NCBI GenBank assembly: GCA_001986395.2 | Contig: MQVO02000006.1 | Span: 1,488,001-1,552,000, forward strand | Origin: Irpex lacteus | Lineage: Eukaryota; Basidiomycota; Agaricomycetes; Polyporales; Irpicaceae | Length of the DNA stretch: 64,000 nt | Direction: 5' to 3' | Part shown: one piece after another, positions 1 through 9,888 of the stretch | Position numbering within the stretch: position 1 is the stretch's first letter | How the letters are laid out: every line of letters begins with the position of its first letter | Position numbers and translations under genes: made by a program | The notes under the pieces: generated by a model | Database searches by the model: none | What the model saw: only the letters and a program-made list of their open reading frames with translations | What the model was told of the DNA's origin: nothing

Positions 1-325
1 TGTCTCGCTTGGCTTTCCTTCGCGCCTGGTCCCTAATCTCGTCCTCGACAGATTTCTTCTGTGGGAGAGCGGCAGTCTTGCCCTTGTCCTTGTTCTTCCT
101 GGCCGTCCTCGCAGCAGGTCCCACAGACCCCGCCCTCTCCTTCCCCTTCAACGACCTGCTTATCTCCTCTTCATCTTCTTCGTCGTCGGATAGATCTATA
201 GAGATGTATGGCTCCCTGGGAGGCGGGACTCGAGCTCTGGACGACGATGAACCGGGAGTGGCGGCCTGACCAGCAGAACCGCCGATCTCTTCGTAAGACG
301 CGCTCGGTACGCGGAATCGTCCCAT
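1..325 (-). CDS. Acidic/basic nuclear-type protein, 5' end only (cut by left edge)
   Basis: The minus strand is open without a stop from an ATG at 325 to the window edge, giving 108 residues of an N-terminus. The product is low in hydrophobics. Residues 40-44 read ISIDL and are followed at once by a Ser-Asp-Glu run (SDDEEDEEE), the layout of a SUMO-interacting motif. After it comes a Lys/Arg-rich stretch (residues about 54-85) typical of nuclear or nucleolar proteins. The family cannot be named because the domain-bearing part lies outside the window. The start is the first ATG of this frame after the intergenic region; an upstream exon cannot be excluded. Nuclear location and SUMO binding are inferences from composition. 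Confidence 0.6.
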   Translation of the reverse strand, partial: MGRFRVPSASYEEIGGSAGQAATPGSSSSRARVPPPREPYISIDLSDDEEDEEEISRSLKGKERAGSVGPAARTARKNKDKGKTAALPQKKSVEDEIRDQARRKAKRD

Positions 326-1179
326 CTTCGAGAGCAGCAACGAGAGAGTGTGTGATATCGCCGAGCAATTAGTTTTCTGGATAGTTTGGGAGGAGGGAGT
401 GGATAGAAGTGAGTTGAGAGGCAGAGAACATTGACGTCCTTGTTTGAGCCCCGCACCCGGCCTGATTTATAGTGAATTGCTCGCAGCGGGTGTTCCGCTG
501 GCCCAATCCAATTGTTTCTTCCACAGTCGTGCTCATGGCCTTCCTTCGAGGCCTCGGTATGTCGTAGCACAGGTTACAGTTGTGAATATTCAGCAAAATA
601 TCGGAGACAGCAGAATAGGTTGGGGCCATCCAACATAGCATGGGCGCCTAGTTCATTGCACGAGGCCGACGACCAAAATTGATGCACACCCCCAAATGGG
701 GAAGTCATAGGCGCCTACGGACTCAAACGTGGACTCGCACTTCATACGTCTGCTTTTTCTCTAGGTGAAGACTGGTGATGCTTAATAATAGGTACAATAC
801 GTTGAAGAAAAATTTTGAAGCGGTTTTATGAGACAGAACGCTCCGAACATCGAGCCTCGTAACTTGGCTTCAGCTGAAGGATGCACCTTAGGCGCTCAAC
901 CCACCTGTCATTTCGTCAAGAGTATAACTCAGTGCCCTCCTCACCGTTTCCTCTCAGAATTTTTCTGAGATCACAGGTTCATTCATAAATCTTATATACA
1001 CCTTTATATATACAGCCATACACCTCTTTGATGTGCGAGCCCACCTACAGTCGGACTAGCGCCTTCGTTTCCCGATTTGGGGGTGTGCATCAATTCTGGC
1101 CGTCACTGTAATTGGGTGTTACGTGTCACACACCCTTGTGTCACAAGCTAATCCCGAGCCAGGCTGAAGTCCGTCTCCC
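326..1179. other. Intergenic region, divergent promoters plus a MITE-like element
   Basis: This lies between the left-edge minus gene and FMC1 and so must hold both promoters. Its middle (668-1104) is an inverted-repeat element described separately. No other coding frame is convincing. Confidence 0.6.
668..1104. mobile_element. MITE-like non-autonomous element with about 75-bp imperfect terminal inverted repeats
   Basis: The left end (668-748) and the right end (1028-1104, reverse-complemented) align over about 75 bp. The best block is the shared AATTGATGCACACCCCCAAAT (first A at about 676 on the left). Weaker matching continues inwards through AGGCGC and CTCGCAC. The interior (about 280 bp) codes for nothing visible and is AT-rich with TATA-like steps near 990-1010. 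I cannot see a clear target-site duplication, so the superfamily is unassigned. No second copy lies in this window. Confidence 0.6.
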
Positions 1180-1610
1180 ATGTCGTCCACGTCCACAGCG
1201 ACCACGTACCGCGCCCTCGTGCGTGAAATAAACAGGTCGGTGAGTGCACTACAATCTCTGTCTAAAATCCAAACTCAAACTTGTGTAGTCCGTGACAGCA
1301 CCGGCCACTCGCAATAGGGTCGTAGTGTCCAACTTCCGTACACTTTTCGAGAAGAAACGCAATGCAGAGGAGCAGGCCCTCTTTGACCATGACATGAAAA
1401 ATGCGATAACCTTCATGCGTTCTCAAAGGTTACACAAGGTGCGGGCCTTTTCATATGGTCATCACACTTGTGCTTAGTTACAAGCGGCCTTAGGAACTGC
1501 TGGAACGCTACAACCCTTTGCACGACTTGACTGGGGAGGAGAGGATCAAGGCCACTGCACGGCGCGTTGGCCTTGATATGCCTGTCAAAAGGGAGGACCA
1601 GGATAACTAG
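1180..1610 (+). CDS. FMC1: FMC1-like mitochondrial ATP synthase assembly factor
   Basis: Three exons (1180-1239, 1289-1438, 1494-1610) join in phase 0 to a 108-residue protein, the usual Fmc1 size. The N-terminus (YRALVREINRS) resembles LYR-type proteins. The C-terminal half carries the fungal Fmc1 signature: ERYNPLHDLTGEERIKATAR followed by RVGLDMP. In yeast Fmc1 acts in the mitochondrial matrix with Atp12 during F1 ATPase assembly, and that role is carried over here by homology. The introns are 49 and 55 nt with GT/AG ends. The ATG at 1180 is the first in frame and gives a weakly basic start suited to mitochondrial import. Confidence 0.85.
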
Positions 1611-2692
1611 GCCATCACGTAACGGTGTTCTGGCCCAAACACCGTCGTGCATCCCTTGCGTGTATGAACTCGAAAGGGCCGCCGGCGGCGACTGAAGATC
1701 TTGCTCCACAATTCAAACACGACGGCCCTAGCAAAGTGCATCAACGAGAACTGTATTGACAAGATAATTGGAGAGATTGGAACTGCGCTATTCAGCTGAG
1801 TGCATAGTATGCTCAAGCACTCAAAGGCGGCGCGATACAGTAAATTTAAAGTAGTAAAATACACGGGAAAGCAATCTAGTTTATTCGGTAGCCGACGTTG
1901 AGTTCCGCTGCTTCATGTCTGGAAGCCCGTATACTCTGAAGAGTTACATGTACCTCAGTAAATGGCAAAGGCTTATAGTATCAGCCACTCACAGCTGTTA
2001 CGTGTTCCCTTCTGTTTCTGCATAGGAGATTCCGTCGCTCCCTAGGTAGTGTCATCTCGTGCTCGCTTCCAAGGACTGGTAGGCATTGGCCTAGCGGTCT
2101 TGAGAAGACAAATTTCATCGATATCAGTGTAATACCTAAGTACTCACACTAAGGAGATATGCAGCTGACAGAACGATGCAGCTTGGGAATACCATGCGCG
2201 TCAACCTGAGACTCTCTTACGTGGTGTCGAGAACATGACGGCTCAGGTTGTTATCCGAGTCGCGCGTTCATGGAAGCTAGCATGAGTAACCGTTCCTAAA
2301 AGTCGTAAGAATTGTCTGATCACACACACTAATCAGCGTACGGAAGATATGGTTTACTACTCACGTACCCGACGAAGACTGAAGCTTGAGTGGCCATGGT
2401 GATATTACTTGCTAGGCAGGTATGATAGCACACCCTTCATTGAAGTAGAAGACACTCCAGGCATCGTGATACTGAAGTTGTACGCTCGTAGAGTAGATAC
2501 AAGTGGACGTACATATAGCCTTGCACAATACACACGACTAATTCTTAATTGCCCTACCCAGCCTCAGGTCATAAACATAGCCAAGGGGCGATGCTTTGTG
2601 CATCCTGAACCGACTACTTCTTTGAGTGCTGAGAGTTTTCAGAAGTTTGATCAATACAGCGGGGTCTGTGCACAACTCATATTGCGATTGCT
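1611..2692. other. Intergenic region, nothing recognised
   Basis: Convergent space between FMC1 and SmF. The open frames here are short and lack splice-supported continuation. A short inverted pair (CAACCTGAG near 2202, CTCAGGTTG near 2242) is the only local structure noticed. Confidence 0.5.
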
Positions 2693-3121
2693 TTATTCCG
2701 GTGGTGCCTCTCGGATGTAGAGAACATTGTTACACCTATGTAACAAAGGATCATAAGCATACATCCGTACGATAATGAAAGATACCACGCACCGTATGAA
2801 CACCTCTCCGAGAGCGCCATTAGACTTGCCATCCTGGAACTCCTCCGTGTTGGCCAGCTGCAAAAGCGCAAGATACTCATTAGCGGGCCATCACTAGTGC
2901 AAAGTACAGAAGAGAGGCGCACCTGGAGGTTCATGTACCCATCCGTGCTGACCAAGAACCCCTTGTACTCCAACCCCCACTTGAGCCTGACATACACCGG
3001 CTTGCCAGTGAGCTCTTGCATGAACGGCTTGGGGTTGACCGGGTTGACCTGCACCACAAAACAACCTCCATCAGCATATGCCTCAGCATCATTAACATAC
3101 ACTGAAACATACAGAAGACAT
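2693..3121 (-). CDS. SMX3: Small nuclear ribonucleoprotein SmF
   Basis: Four exons (3113-3121, 2923-3048, 2793-2857, 2693-2735) splice to an 80-residue Sm-fold protein. Sm motif 1 is visible as [20 protein letters not shown] followed by [19 protein letters not shown]. Sm motif 2 is CNNVLYIRE near the C-terminus. SmF is one of seven Sm proteins that form the ring on U1, U2, U4 and U5 snRNA in the spliceosome. The first exon is only 9 nt (Met-Ser-Ser), and phases agree at all three introns. The gene lies head to head with Dr1, with 271 bp between the two start codons. The yeast symbol is SMX3; the human one is SNRPF. Confidence 0.92.
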
Positions 3122-3392
3122 GGTGGTGGTCGCTGAGCAAGGAGCACGAGGACGAGAAAGACCACAAGTAAGTAGCCCAACACGTGCAAATAACAAGGGG
3201 GAAAAGCCGTAGACGCGCGTGTGGTTGGGAGCCCTCTCATGGCGCACCGCATGCCACCGCGAAGCGATATATAGGTCGCCTCTCGGATGCAAGTCCCAGG
3301 GAAATCCCCCCGCCTCTCTTTCTTTCCTTCACCCACCTCGGCGGGTCCTCGCTCGACAACAAACACACAAATAGGAGGTCGCGCGTAGAGAA
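3122..3392. promoter_or_regulatory. Shared divergent promoter between SmF and Dr1
   Basis: The 271 bp between the two ATGs must serve both genes. The sequence GATATATAGG at about 3266-3275 could be a TATA element for one direction. A CT-rich stretch (3305-3335) precedes Dr1, as is common at fungal start sites. Bidirectional action is inferred from spacing only. Confidence 0.45.
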
Positions 3393-4098
3393 ATGTCAGA
3401 CAATGAGGGACATGGCGGGATGCCGCCTTCCGACGACGACATTTCGTTGCCCAAAGCCACTGTGTCGAAAATGATCGCAGGTACGTTCGTCGTCGTCGTT
3501 ATCGTCGTTGGATAATTCTGAAAATGCATCCATGTGTAGAGTACCTCCCCGAGGACGTGTCGTGCGCACGCGAAACGCGGGATCTCATCATTGAATGTTG
3601 TGTAGGTGAAGGCTGCTTTCCTTGCTCTCGTCCACCAAGCATCGCGTTCGCTCACACCCTTTTCGTGTCTGTGTGCCGTTATGCTGCACGTGTAGAGTTT
3701 ATACACTTGATCTCCTCTGAAGCAAACGAGATATGCGAGCAAGAGTCAAAGAAGACCATCGCGCCTGACCATATAATCACCGCGTTAAAGGTTTGTCTCC
3801 ACCTGAAACTAACATCATTCGAAACTCACGAACACATCGTGTTGATACAGCGACTAGGCTTTGAGAACTTTACAGAGGAGATACAAGACGTGTTAAAGGA
3901 CCACAAGCAGCAGCAGAAGGTACGCTGCCTCCGATGTTCTCCTCCTGTTTTCATCCAGTTTGCTCAACCGTTCGATAGGACCGAGAGCGGAAAGTTTCCA
4001 AGCTCGAAAAGTCCGGGCTCACAGAGGAAGAGCTCCTCCGTCAACAAGAAGAGCTGTTCGCCGCCAGCCGCGCAAAGTTCCAGAATAACCAACAATAG
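3393..4098 (+). CDS. NCB2: Dr1 / negative cofactor 2 beta (histone-fold transcription repressor)
   Basis: Five exons (3393-3480, 3540-3605, 3696-3790, 3851-3919, 3979-4098) give 145 residues. The histone fold runs from about residue 18 ([18 protein letters not shown]) through [20 protein letters not shown] and [20 protein letters not shown]. It is followed by the [13 protein letters not shown] linker and a charged C-terminal helix. Dr1 pairs with NC2 alpha (Bur6/DRAP1), binds TBP on DNA and blocks TFIIA/TFIIB entry, acting in the nucleus. All four introns are in phase, and the length is close to yeast Ncb2 (about 146). The ATG at 3393 is the first in frame. Confidence 0.93.
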
Positions 4099-4416
4099 TC
4101 GGCTACCCCCTCATACGCCTAACGTCCTATGTCAAGGTACCCACTGTGTGGTGGTTCAATACTCTGGTTATATCTTCTTCTTTCGTGTTCTTACCTTGGA
4201 CCCTACAACTACCGCCGTCCGACGATTCAAAGACAGGACTCCCGAAGTCTGCTTTGTAATTCTATTCTTATTATGCATTGTATCGAATAGTTCAAATTAA
4301 CTTTCAAACTTCCACCGAGGAGCGCAACACAGTTCTCGCTCGTTGTTCCGTACATCGCTTTGAAACATGGGCCGTGAAACTTTGAAGTCGGACCACTGGC
4401 TAGACTGTTATTCTTA
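4099..4416. other. Convergent 3' region
   Basis: About 320 bp between the stop codons of Dr1 and the MAK32-like gene. It probably holds both 3' UTRs; no gene is seen. Confidence 0.5.
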
Positions 4417-5914
4417 CTACGAGCTGCCAACGACTTTGACTACTCGTGCTCGCAGTTTCAGCAACCTCTCCTTCGGGTCATCACCATTCCAGAGCTCTTT
4501 ACCCTCTTCAGTTTGGGAAAGCTTCGGCAGCCCTCCCTGTTCGATAGTGTATGACGCCGATACCGTCGCGTACAGAACGGCTGGCAATACACACAGGTTC
4601 AACATTTTCAGCTCACCGGTCTTAGGGGAGTCCAGAATCAAACTGACCTTCAAACACATCTCCACCGGTGAAGTACAGGCCAGCGGCCAACCCACCCAAG
4701 AATGCGTTCCCAGCACCTATAATAACCCAAATCGCGTAGTTACAGTCAAAGAGTGTAAGAATATGTGGAGAGGTGATTGGTACTGACCAGTAACGTCAAC
4801 GACCTTCTCCGCGTCTTCTCCTCCCCAATAAGCAGGTATCCACTGTCCATTTGTCTTTCGAGACTTTACATACGCGCCAAGGTGCCCTGAACGGATGATA
4901 ACGGTCCCTGAGCCGTCTCGTCCAACTCCCAGGTCCAGAAACTGTCGACAAGCTTGCTCGATGAGAGGAGGTGTTGGTGGACCTGGGATGGAGAGGAGGG
5001 ATAGGGCTTCATCTGCGTTTGGGCTGTGTATTATTGTGGTATCAGGCTGTAAGTCAGCATGGGGAGCAGGAAGAAGACATCGTGTACCTCAAAATAGAGA
5101 TGTCCGAGAGAACAGAGACCAGCGCAGGTAGTTCCTCAGGTACGCATCTATCCTTCGAGTCGCTTCTTCGTATCAGCTACCCAACCTCGTTCGTCGTGCC
5201 TACGAACACACAGAACTTACGGGTATAGGCTCGTATATGGTGATCGGATCCCAGCCCTGCACAGGTCTCACTTCCGAGAGTATAGCAGATGCACGGGAGG
5301 GAGAGCAGATGAAGTGCAGACAGGTGGGGTTCTCGAAGGGGGTGTTGGTAAGGTCGGAGGGGGTGATGCGTACGCGCGGGGTCAGGTATCTGAATCTGCA
5401 TCGTAAAATAGAAATAATGGCACATATGTCAGAGTTGGATATGTTGATTGTGAAGAGCACCGCCAAGGTGTGTACGTACCCACGAACTTCCCCACGGTAC
5501 AAGTTCTCAGCTCTTGTAGTCCCTCTCGTCGGACCGTCTCGGTACAGCCACATCTCTTTGCCATACGCATCAAGACTGGCTTGTATTTCTTCGGGAAAGT
5601 CCTTCCCTCGGTCGACTATCATTCCTACTTTCGTCGGAGAGAGCCTTCACTTAAGGTGTGAGTACTAGCATTCATAAAGCTTCATGACATCAGCATACCA
5701 GATACGTGCTCCAACGTTGGCGTATGTTCCACCACCACCAATCTATCCATTTATTCAGTACTTAGTCGCGTTCGGTGCACTCCTCAAATGTGAAAGGGAG
5801 ACTTACCTGAGACGAAGAGGCTCTCCCGGTAGGCGTGCCATCTTCATTGAAATACGAGAATTCGTCGATGATGAACATCCCTAGAGTTACTAGGTGTCGT
5901 TTGTTGTCAGTCAT
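4417..5914 (-). CDS. MAK32: MAK32-like PfkB/ribokinase-family protein
   Basis: Eight exons on the minus strand (5807-5914, 5699-5742, 5480-5644, 5221-5395, 5088-5152 and three more) give about 340 residues. Landmarks are VTLGMFIIDEFSYF and IGGGGTYANVGARIW at the N-terminus, RDGPTRGTTRAENLY in the middle, and the second PfkB signature near residue 262 (VDVTGAGNAFLGGLAAGL). Most active PfkB kinases have Asp where this protein has Asn (GAGN), so the usual catalytic base is missing. In yeast, Mak32 is needed for stable maintenance of an L-A dsRNA virus satellite; its enzymatic role is unclear. The family is clear, while substrate and activity are unknown. Exon phases agree throughout. Confidence 0.85.
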
Positions 5915-6617
5915 TGTTATATGTGTCGTTATGTGGTAGTGTTTCAGTTGCTCAGGAGAGCGAGTGAGGCTTGAAGCTTGAAGCTCGAAGAGTTCAAGTC
6001 GAAGTACTAATCAGTTCAAGTAAGATTACCTTGCAGATCCAGTGATGGTATTGGTCCGGAGATATCCGTCTCACCCTACTTACATAGCAGCGTCAAAACT
6101 TGAAACTCTGCTTGACCGTCTTGTCGTACTCTGTCTCGGAGTCGAAGACTCTGCGTTGGTATAGTGTGAGTGTTTAATACACCTAGTCAACCTGTTTCAA
6201 TGATCAATCTGTGCGGTGTCTAGAATATGAGTGGACCAAAGCTGACGATGCGCTCACCACTACTACGTAGAGTGGGATGCACTGAACTTGAACCAGGATA
6301 CAGCAATAGCGTATACATATGCACCCACAGGCCCAGGAACTCGGAATGGGGTATGGTGATCGAGACGGTAACTTGAAGTGGACTGAGAAGATAAGTGCGG
6401 ATAATAAGATCACGAACACCCATCCGAGTTCATCGAACGTTGATCTACCACGCAATTTGAATGCACTATAACTTGAAACTGAACCGGTTCGTACTCCTTC
6501 CTTCTTAAACCATACAGTGAAGTCTTCCAGAACAGAACCCGGCTGGCTCCCTCTGTGTCAAAGATGTCCTGCGGTGAGTTAAGGTCGTTCGAGGTGACCG
6601 AAAACGGAAGTACACTT
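5915..6617. other. Intergenic region between MAK32-like gene and the left duplicated segment
   Basis: This holds the divergent promoters. Repeated AAGTTCAAG/GCTTGAAG-like words occur at 5970-6020. No coding frame is convincing. It has no counterpart beside the other copy of the duplicated segment. Confidence 0.45.
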
Positions 6618-6700
6618 ACTCTATATGGCAGGTAGGTTGGTTTTGGAGCGAGAAAGTCACGTTTTCGAAGTAAACAGTCTCGATCGAAATGGTTCGAATG

Positions 6701-6707
6701 TATAAAA
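6701..6707 (+). promoter_or_regulatory. TATA box of left-copy unknown gene
   Basis: TATAAAA lies 152 bp before the chosen ATG at 6859. It is preserved, with its surroundings, in the inverted copy (25070-25076, minus strand). The transcript would start near 6730, leaving a leader of roughly 130 nt. Confidence 0.55.
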
Positions 6708-6858
6708 TCCCCCGCGCCCGGCTCTCCCTCTTCTTCACAACTTGAACCACAACCACAACCATCCTTCCCCGTCTTCTTCGAGATCATCGTCTCGAACCAC
6801 TTGCGCATCGTCTCTTTCACGGAACAGGCATACTGTACCCACACCACGGTCACCAACC

Positions 6859-8913
6859 ATGGAGGTCATCAACCTGATTCTAGCTGTCGTCGTGATGCTC
6901 ACCCAGCTCTCTCGTGTTCCCTTCTCCTTCCCCGACGTCTACCACTTGGCCGTCGCTGGCGTCGAGACGGCCGTCTGCGGTCCCCCGGCTGTCTCTTCGT
7001 ACCTCGCACTCCTCTGCGGTACTCTCGATGTCGCTCGTCTTCCCGCCACGCCTGCCGTCGTCGTCAACGTCTTCCCCTCCGGTGTTCTTGCTGGCTTCCA
7101 TGACGCCTCAGTCTTCGACCCGTCGTTCACTGGCTGTCTTGTCAACTGCACCGTCGTCGAACCAGCTCCAGTCTACTTTGGTCCATTCTTCCCTGCTGCC
7201 GATGTCATCGTCGCTCCCAAGTTCGCCCTCTTGGCACCGCCTGCTCCCCGGGTTCCTCCTGTCTGCCCTCCATGGGAGAAGCCGCCGATGACGCTGCTCG
7301 AGTTCCTCAAGAGCCTGTGTACCTGGGAGAATCTCGGATACCTTACACTCGCCATCTCTGCTTTGGTCTCTCTGTGGCGCTCCTACACTGGTCGCTTGTC
7401 GCCCGACTTGCTCGACAACATCGTCTACGACCGACTTGACGCTCACTACCCTTCTATTCTTGAGGTCCTTCGTACTTCTCCTGATGATGATCTGTCTGAT
7501 CTTATGCGTTCCGATGAGCTTGCTGCGAAGCCTGAGGTCACTGTCCCTGTCCAAGCTGAGTCAATCGAGGATCCTGCGGTCGAGGTCGTAGCTACGGAAC
7601 CTCAAGGCACTCATGATGACGGTCAGTTTTATCCTTTCAGTTATCTACGACAGAAGCTCACATCTTGTAAACGACAGGTGTTACCAGCGCAACGGATGGA
7701 GACGAGGAGCCCGTGTCCTCTCAATCTTCTGCCGACGCGGAGTCCGATGTGGTAAAGCCCAAGGTTGACGACGGTGAGTAACTTACTGCTCCTCTCAACG
7801 CTCATGCTCACTATATCATAGCAGTACTAGGCCAAGAGGAGCCCGTCAACGTTGAATCTGAGGAGCTCCCTGAAGCTCACAATGAAGAGCCTGTTGACAA
7901 TGTCCCTGTCGATGACAACTTGGAAGGTAAGTTTGCCTTTACATGTACATAACACACGTGCTAATTCAACGCATAGTCGACGAGGAAATCGAACATCCTC
8001 TATCACCTTCGGACCTCGATTCGGCTGAGGAGCTTCAAGTTGAACTTGAAGTCAATGATGGTGAGCAGTCTCTCTTGAGTTTGTTACTGTATATGGGCTG
8101 ACGTAGCAAACAGTCATGACCTCGGACGACGCTCTCCCATCTCCTGAGGCACAGGATCAGGTCGTTGAGCCTGTGCCCGCCAACGAGGTCCAGGTAGCAG
8201 ACATAGCGTCGCCCATACTACCGACGAAGCTCCCAGACAACGTCGTTGAAGCAATCACGCAACTGGCTGTTGTTCCGAAAGTCAGGGTGGGGCGGAGCGG
8301 GAGGAAATGTAAGGCACTCGCCAGGAAGCGTGAGCGAGAGGCTGCCGCTGCTGCCGCCGGACTCACGGAAGCACCTGCGCAAGAGCCGGAGTTGGTCGAA
8401 GAGCCTGTCGAAGCCACACCGGCACCAAGGCCTCCACGCCATTACACTGCCGCGCAGCGACGTTACCGGACAGAAAACAGGGCGCGCCGTGCTCGTGAGC
8501 GGGCTGCAAGGCACCAAGAAGCACTTCAATCGGGACCATCGAGGATAGTCGAGGAGCCTGAAGCTCCTACACCTCTCTTCACCGACGCCGACTTCCCTCC
8601 GTTGCCTGTGGAGCCCGTCGCGGTCAAGCTCATGGATCACAAGATGTCGTACGCTCTCATCACCGCCATCTCGCGTCCCTCCAAGACGTCGGTTATCTAC
8701 GATCACTCGGTGGCAGCAACGAAGCTTTCGACGACGGCCAGCACGCACCCAGATCCCGAGCCCGAACGGCCCCAGTTCAAGTGGGTCGCAGCAAGCAGAC
8801 GCTACGAGGACGTACCGCGGAGCTCAACATGGACGAACTGGACCTTGGATCTCGAGGATATCGCCATCGTTCGACCCGCGAAGAGGATCACGAAACAGCA
8901 GAAGAAAGACTAG
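6859..8913 (+). CDS. Unrecognised membrane-anchored, acidic/Arg-rich protein (copy A of an inverted gene pair)
   Basis: Five exons (6859-7621, 7678-7773, 7822-7926, 7977-8060, 8114-8913) give 615 residues, and every intron is in phase 1. The ATG at 6859 sits in a strong context (CAACCATGG). Residues 1-25 are hydrophobic (MEVINLILAVVVMLTQL), like a signal anchor. A second hydrophobic stretch covers about 157-174 (LGYLTLAISALVSLW). Residues about 200-350 are acidic. An Ala/Arg-rich zone follows (about 412-490, with RKCKALARKREREAAAAA and RRYRTENRARRARERAARH), and the end is KRITKQQKKD. I recognise no domain. Close conservation of frame and splice sites in copy B argues for a real gene under constraint. 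Function is unknown. Confidence 0.75.
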
Positions 8914-9260
8914 TTGGACACTTGCATGGGTTCGTTGGCTACTAGCGAGTTTATCTTGCTTCTACCTTCGAACTCGTCCTTCTACTCAATCCTTAGGCTG
9001 TTCTCGCCTCTTCGCTTGGTCGACCTTGCGCGTGTTCTTCGGGCCCGGGCCTCCAGTTCATGAGGATATCGCGATCGGCCGTCCTACGAGGAGGTATACG
9101 ATGCGGCAGAAGAAAGACGGGTTGGACATTGTGTGGGTTCGTTGTGATACTAGCGGGCTTGTCTCGCTTCTACCTTCGAACTCGTCCTTCCACTCAATCC
9201 TTGTGCCGTATTCGTCTCTTCGTTTGGACTGCCTTCGTGCGCATCTCATGGGTCCTCCTG
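8853..9260 (+). repeat. Tandem duplication spanning the gene's last codons and 3' flank (copy A)
   Basis: Two units about 205 bp apart (starting near 8853 and 9058) share GAGGATATCGC, CAGAAGAAAGAC, GTTGGACA, GGGTTCGTTG, TCTACCTTCGAACTCGTCCTT and the following ACTCAATCCTT. Unit 1 contains the stop codon. In unit 2 the matching frame reads through (QKKDGLD instead of QKKD-stop). The same arrangement is present in copy B. Confidence 0.75.
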
Positions 9261-9888
9261 TTCCTAGCTCCGTTGCCTCATTTATTGCTCGTGCCGCCCA
9301 TCTATGGCTTTTCTGCTCTTCCGCTGGCTTCGTCTCAGGCACTCATTGACTTCAACATCGGCTTCTCTTCTACACATTACTACGGACTGAAATATTTCTT
9401 CGGACTCGATTTGTATTTTTCTTATCTCACCTATGACTCGTCTCGGACTGGCCTCTCGGATTGTGGACTTTATCTTTATTAACCTGGTTGATACGTCGTT
9501 GGACTTTTCTCTCTCTCCTGTTTCTTCCAGGACTTGCCTCTGACTGTGGACTGTGGACTGGCATCGGACTCTTTCTTGTTGGACTCTATATATCGACTCG
9601 GTTCTATTATTCTTTAGCACGTTTAATCTTCGAGCTCGCTCATGGACGATCCCCATGGCCATTCATAGCCTTCAATGTAGCATGAATATATTTCACTTGC
9701 AATAACATTCTCGATTTCGTACGCATGTGCGTCGTGCATGGCTATTAGCACTAGAACACATATGTGTCCGGGAGTGGAGCTAAAGTCACACGCCACCGTA
9801 GGTTACACTCAGTCAAGTTGGATCGATTACTTCGAACTTTTGACTTCACCACGAGCAGTCATAGTGTTCAAGTTCAAGTAAGCAGTCC
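8914..9888. other. 3' flank of copy A and promoter of the AP endonuclease gene
   Basis: After the tandem unit, 9340-9640 is rich in GGACT/GACTCG words of a decayed short-period repeat. It ends in a conserved block (9653-9727) that closes the duplicated segment. The open frames here are the read-through of the second tandem unit and are not supported as genes. Confidence 0.5.

Larger units (their letters stand above)
6618..9740 (+). repeat. Left arm of a 3.1-kb inverted segmental duplication
   Basis: This segment matches 22200-25165 in reverse orientation, from the sequence ACTCTATATGGCA at about 6620 to TTCGTACGCATG at about 9727. Promoter, all exons, most introns and the 3' region match. 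Outside these limits the flanks are unrelated. No terminal inverted repeats, transposase or clear target duplication are seen, so it looks like a segmental gene duplication rather than a transposon. Confidence 0.8.

Noticed and set aside
6742..6858. Upstream extension of copy A starting at a TTG (His/Asn/Ser-rich 39 residues)
   Set aside because: The extension begins at TTG, only about 35 bp after the TATA box, inside the likely leader. The ATG at 6859 has a strong context and opens a signal-anchor-like segment.
6618..9740. Interpretation of the duplicated 3.1-kb segment as a DNA transposon
   Set aside because: No terminal inverted repeats, no target-site duplication, no transposase or helicase motif; the segment has an ordinary promoter and introns.
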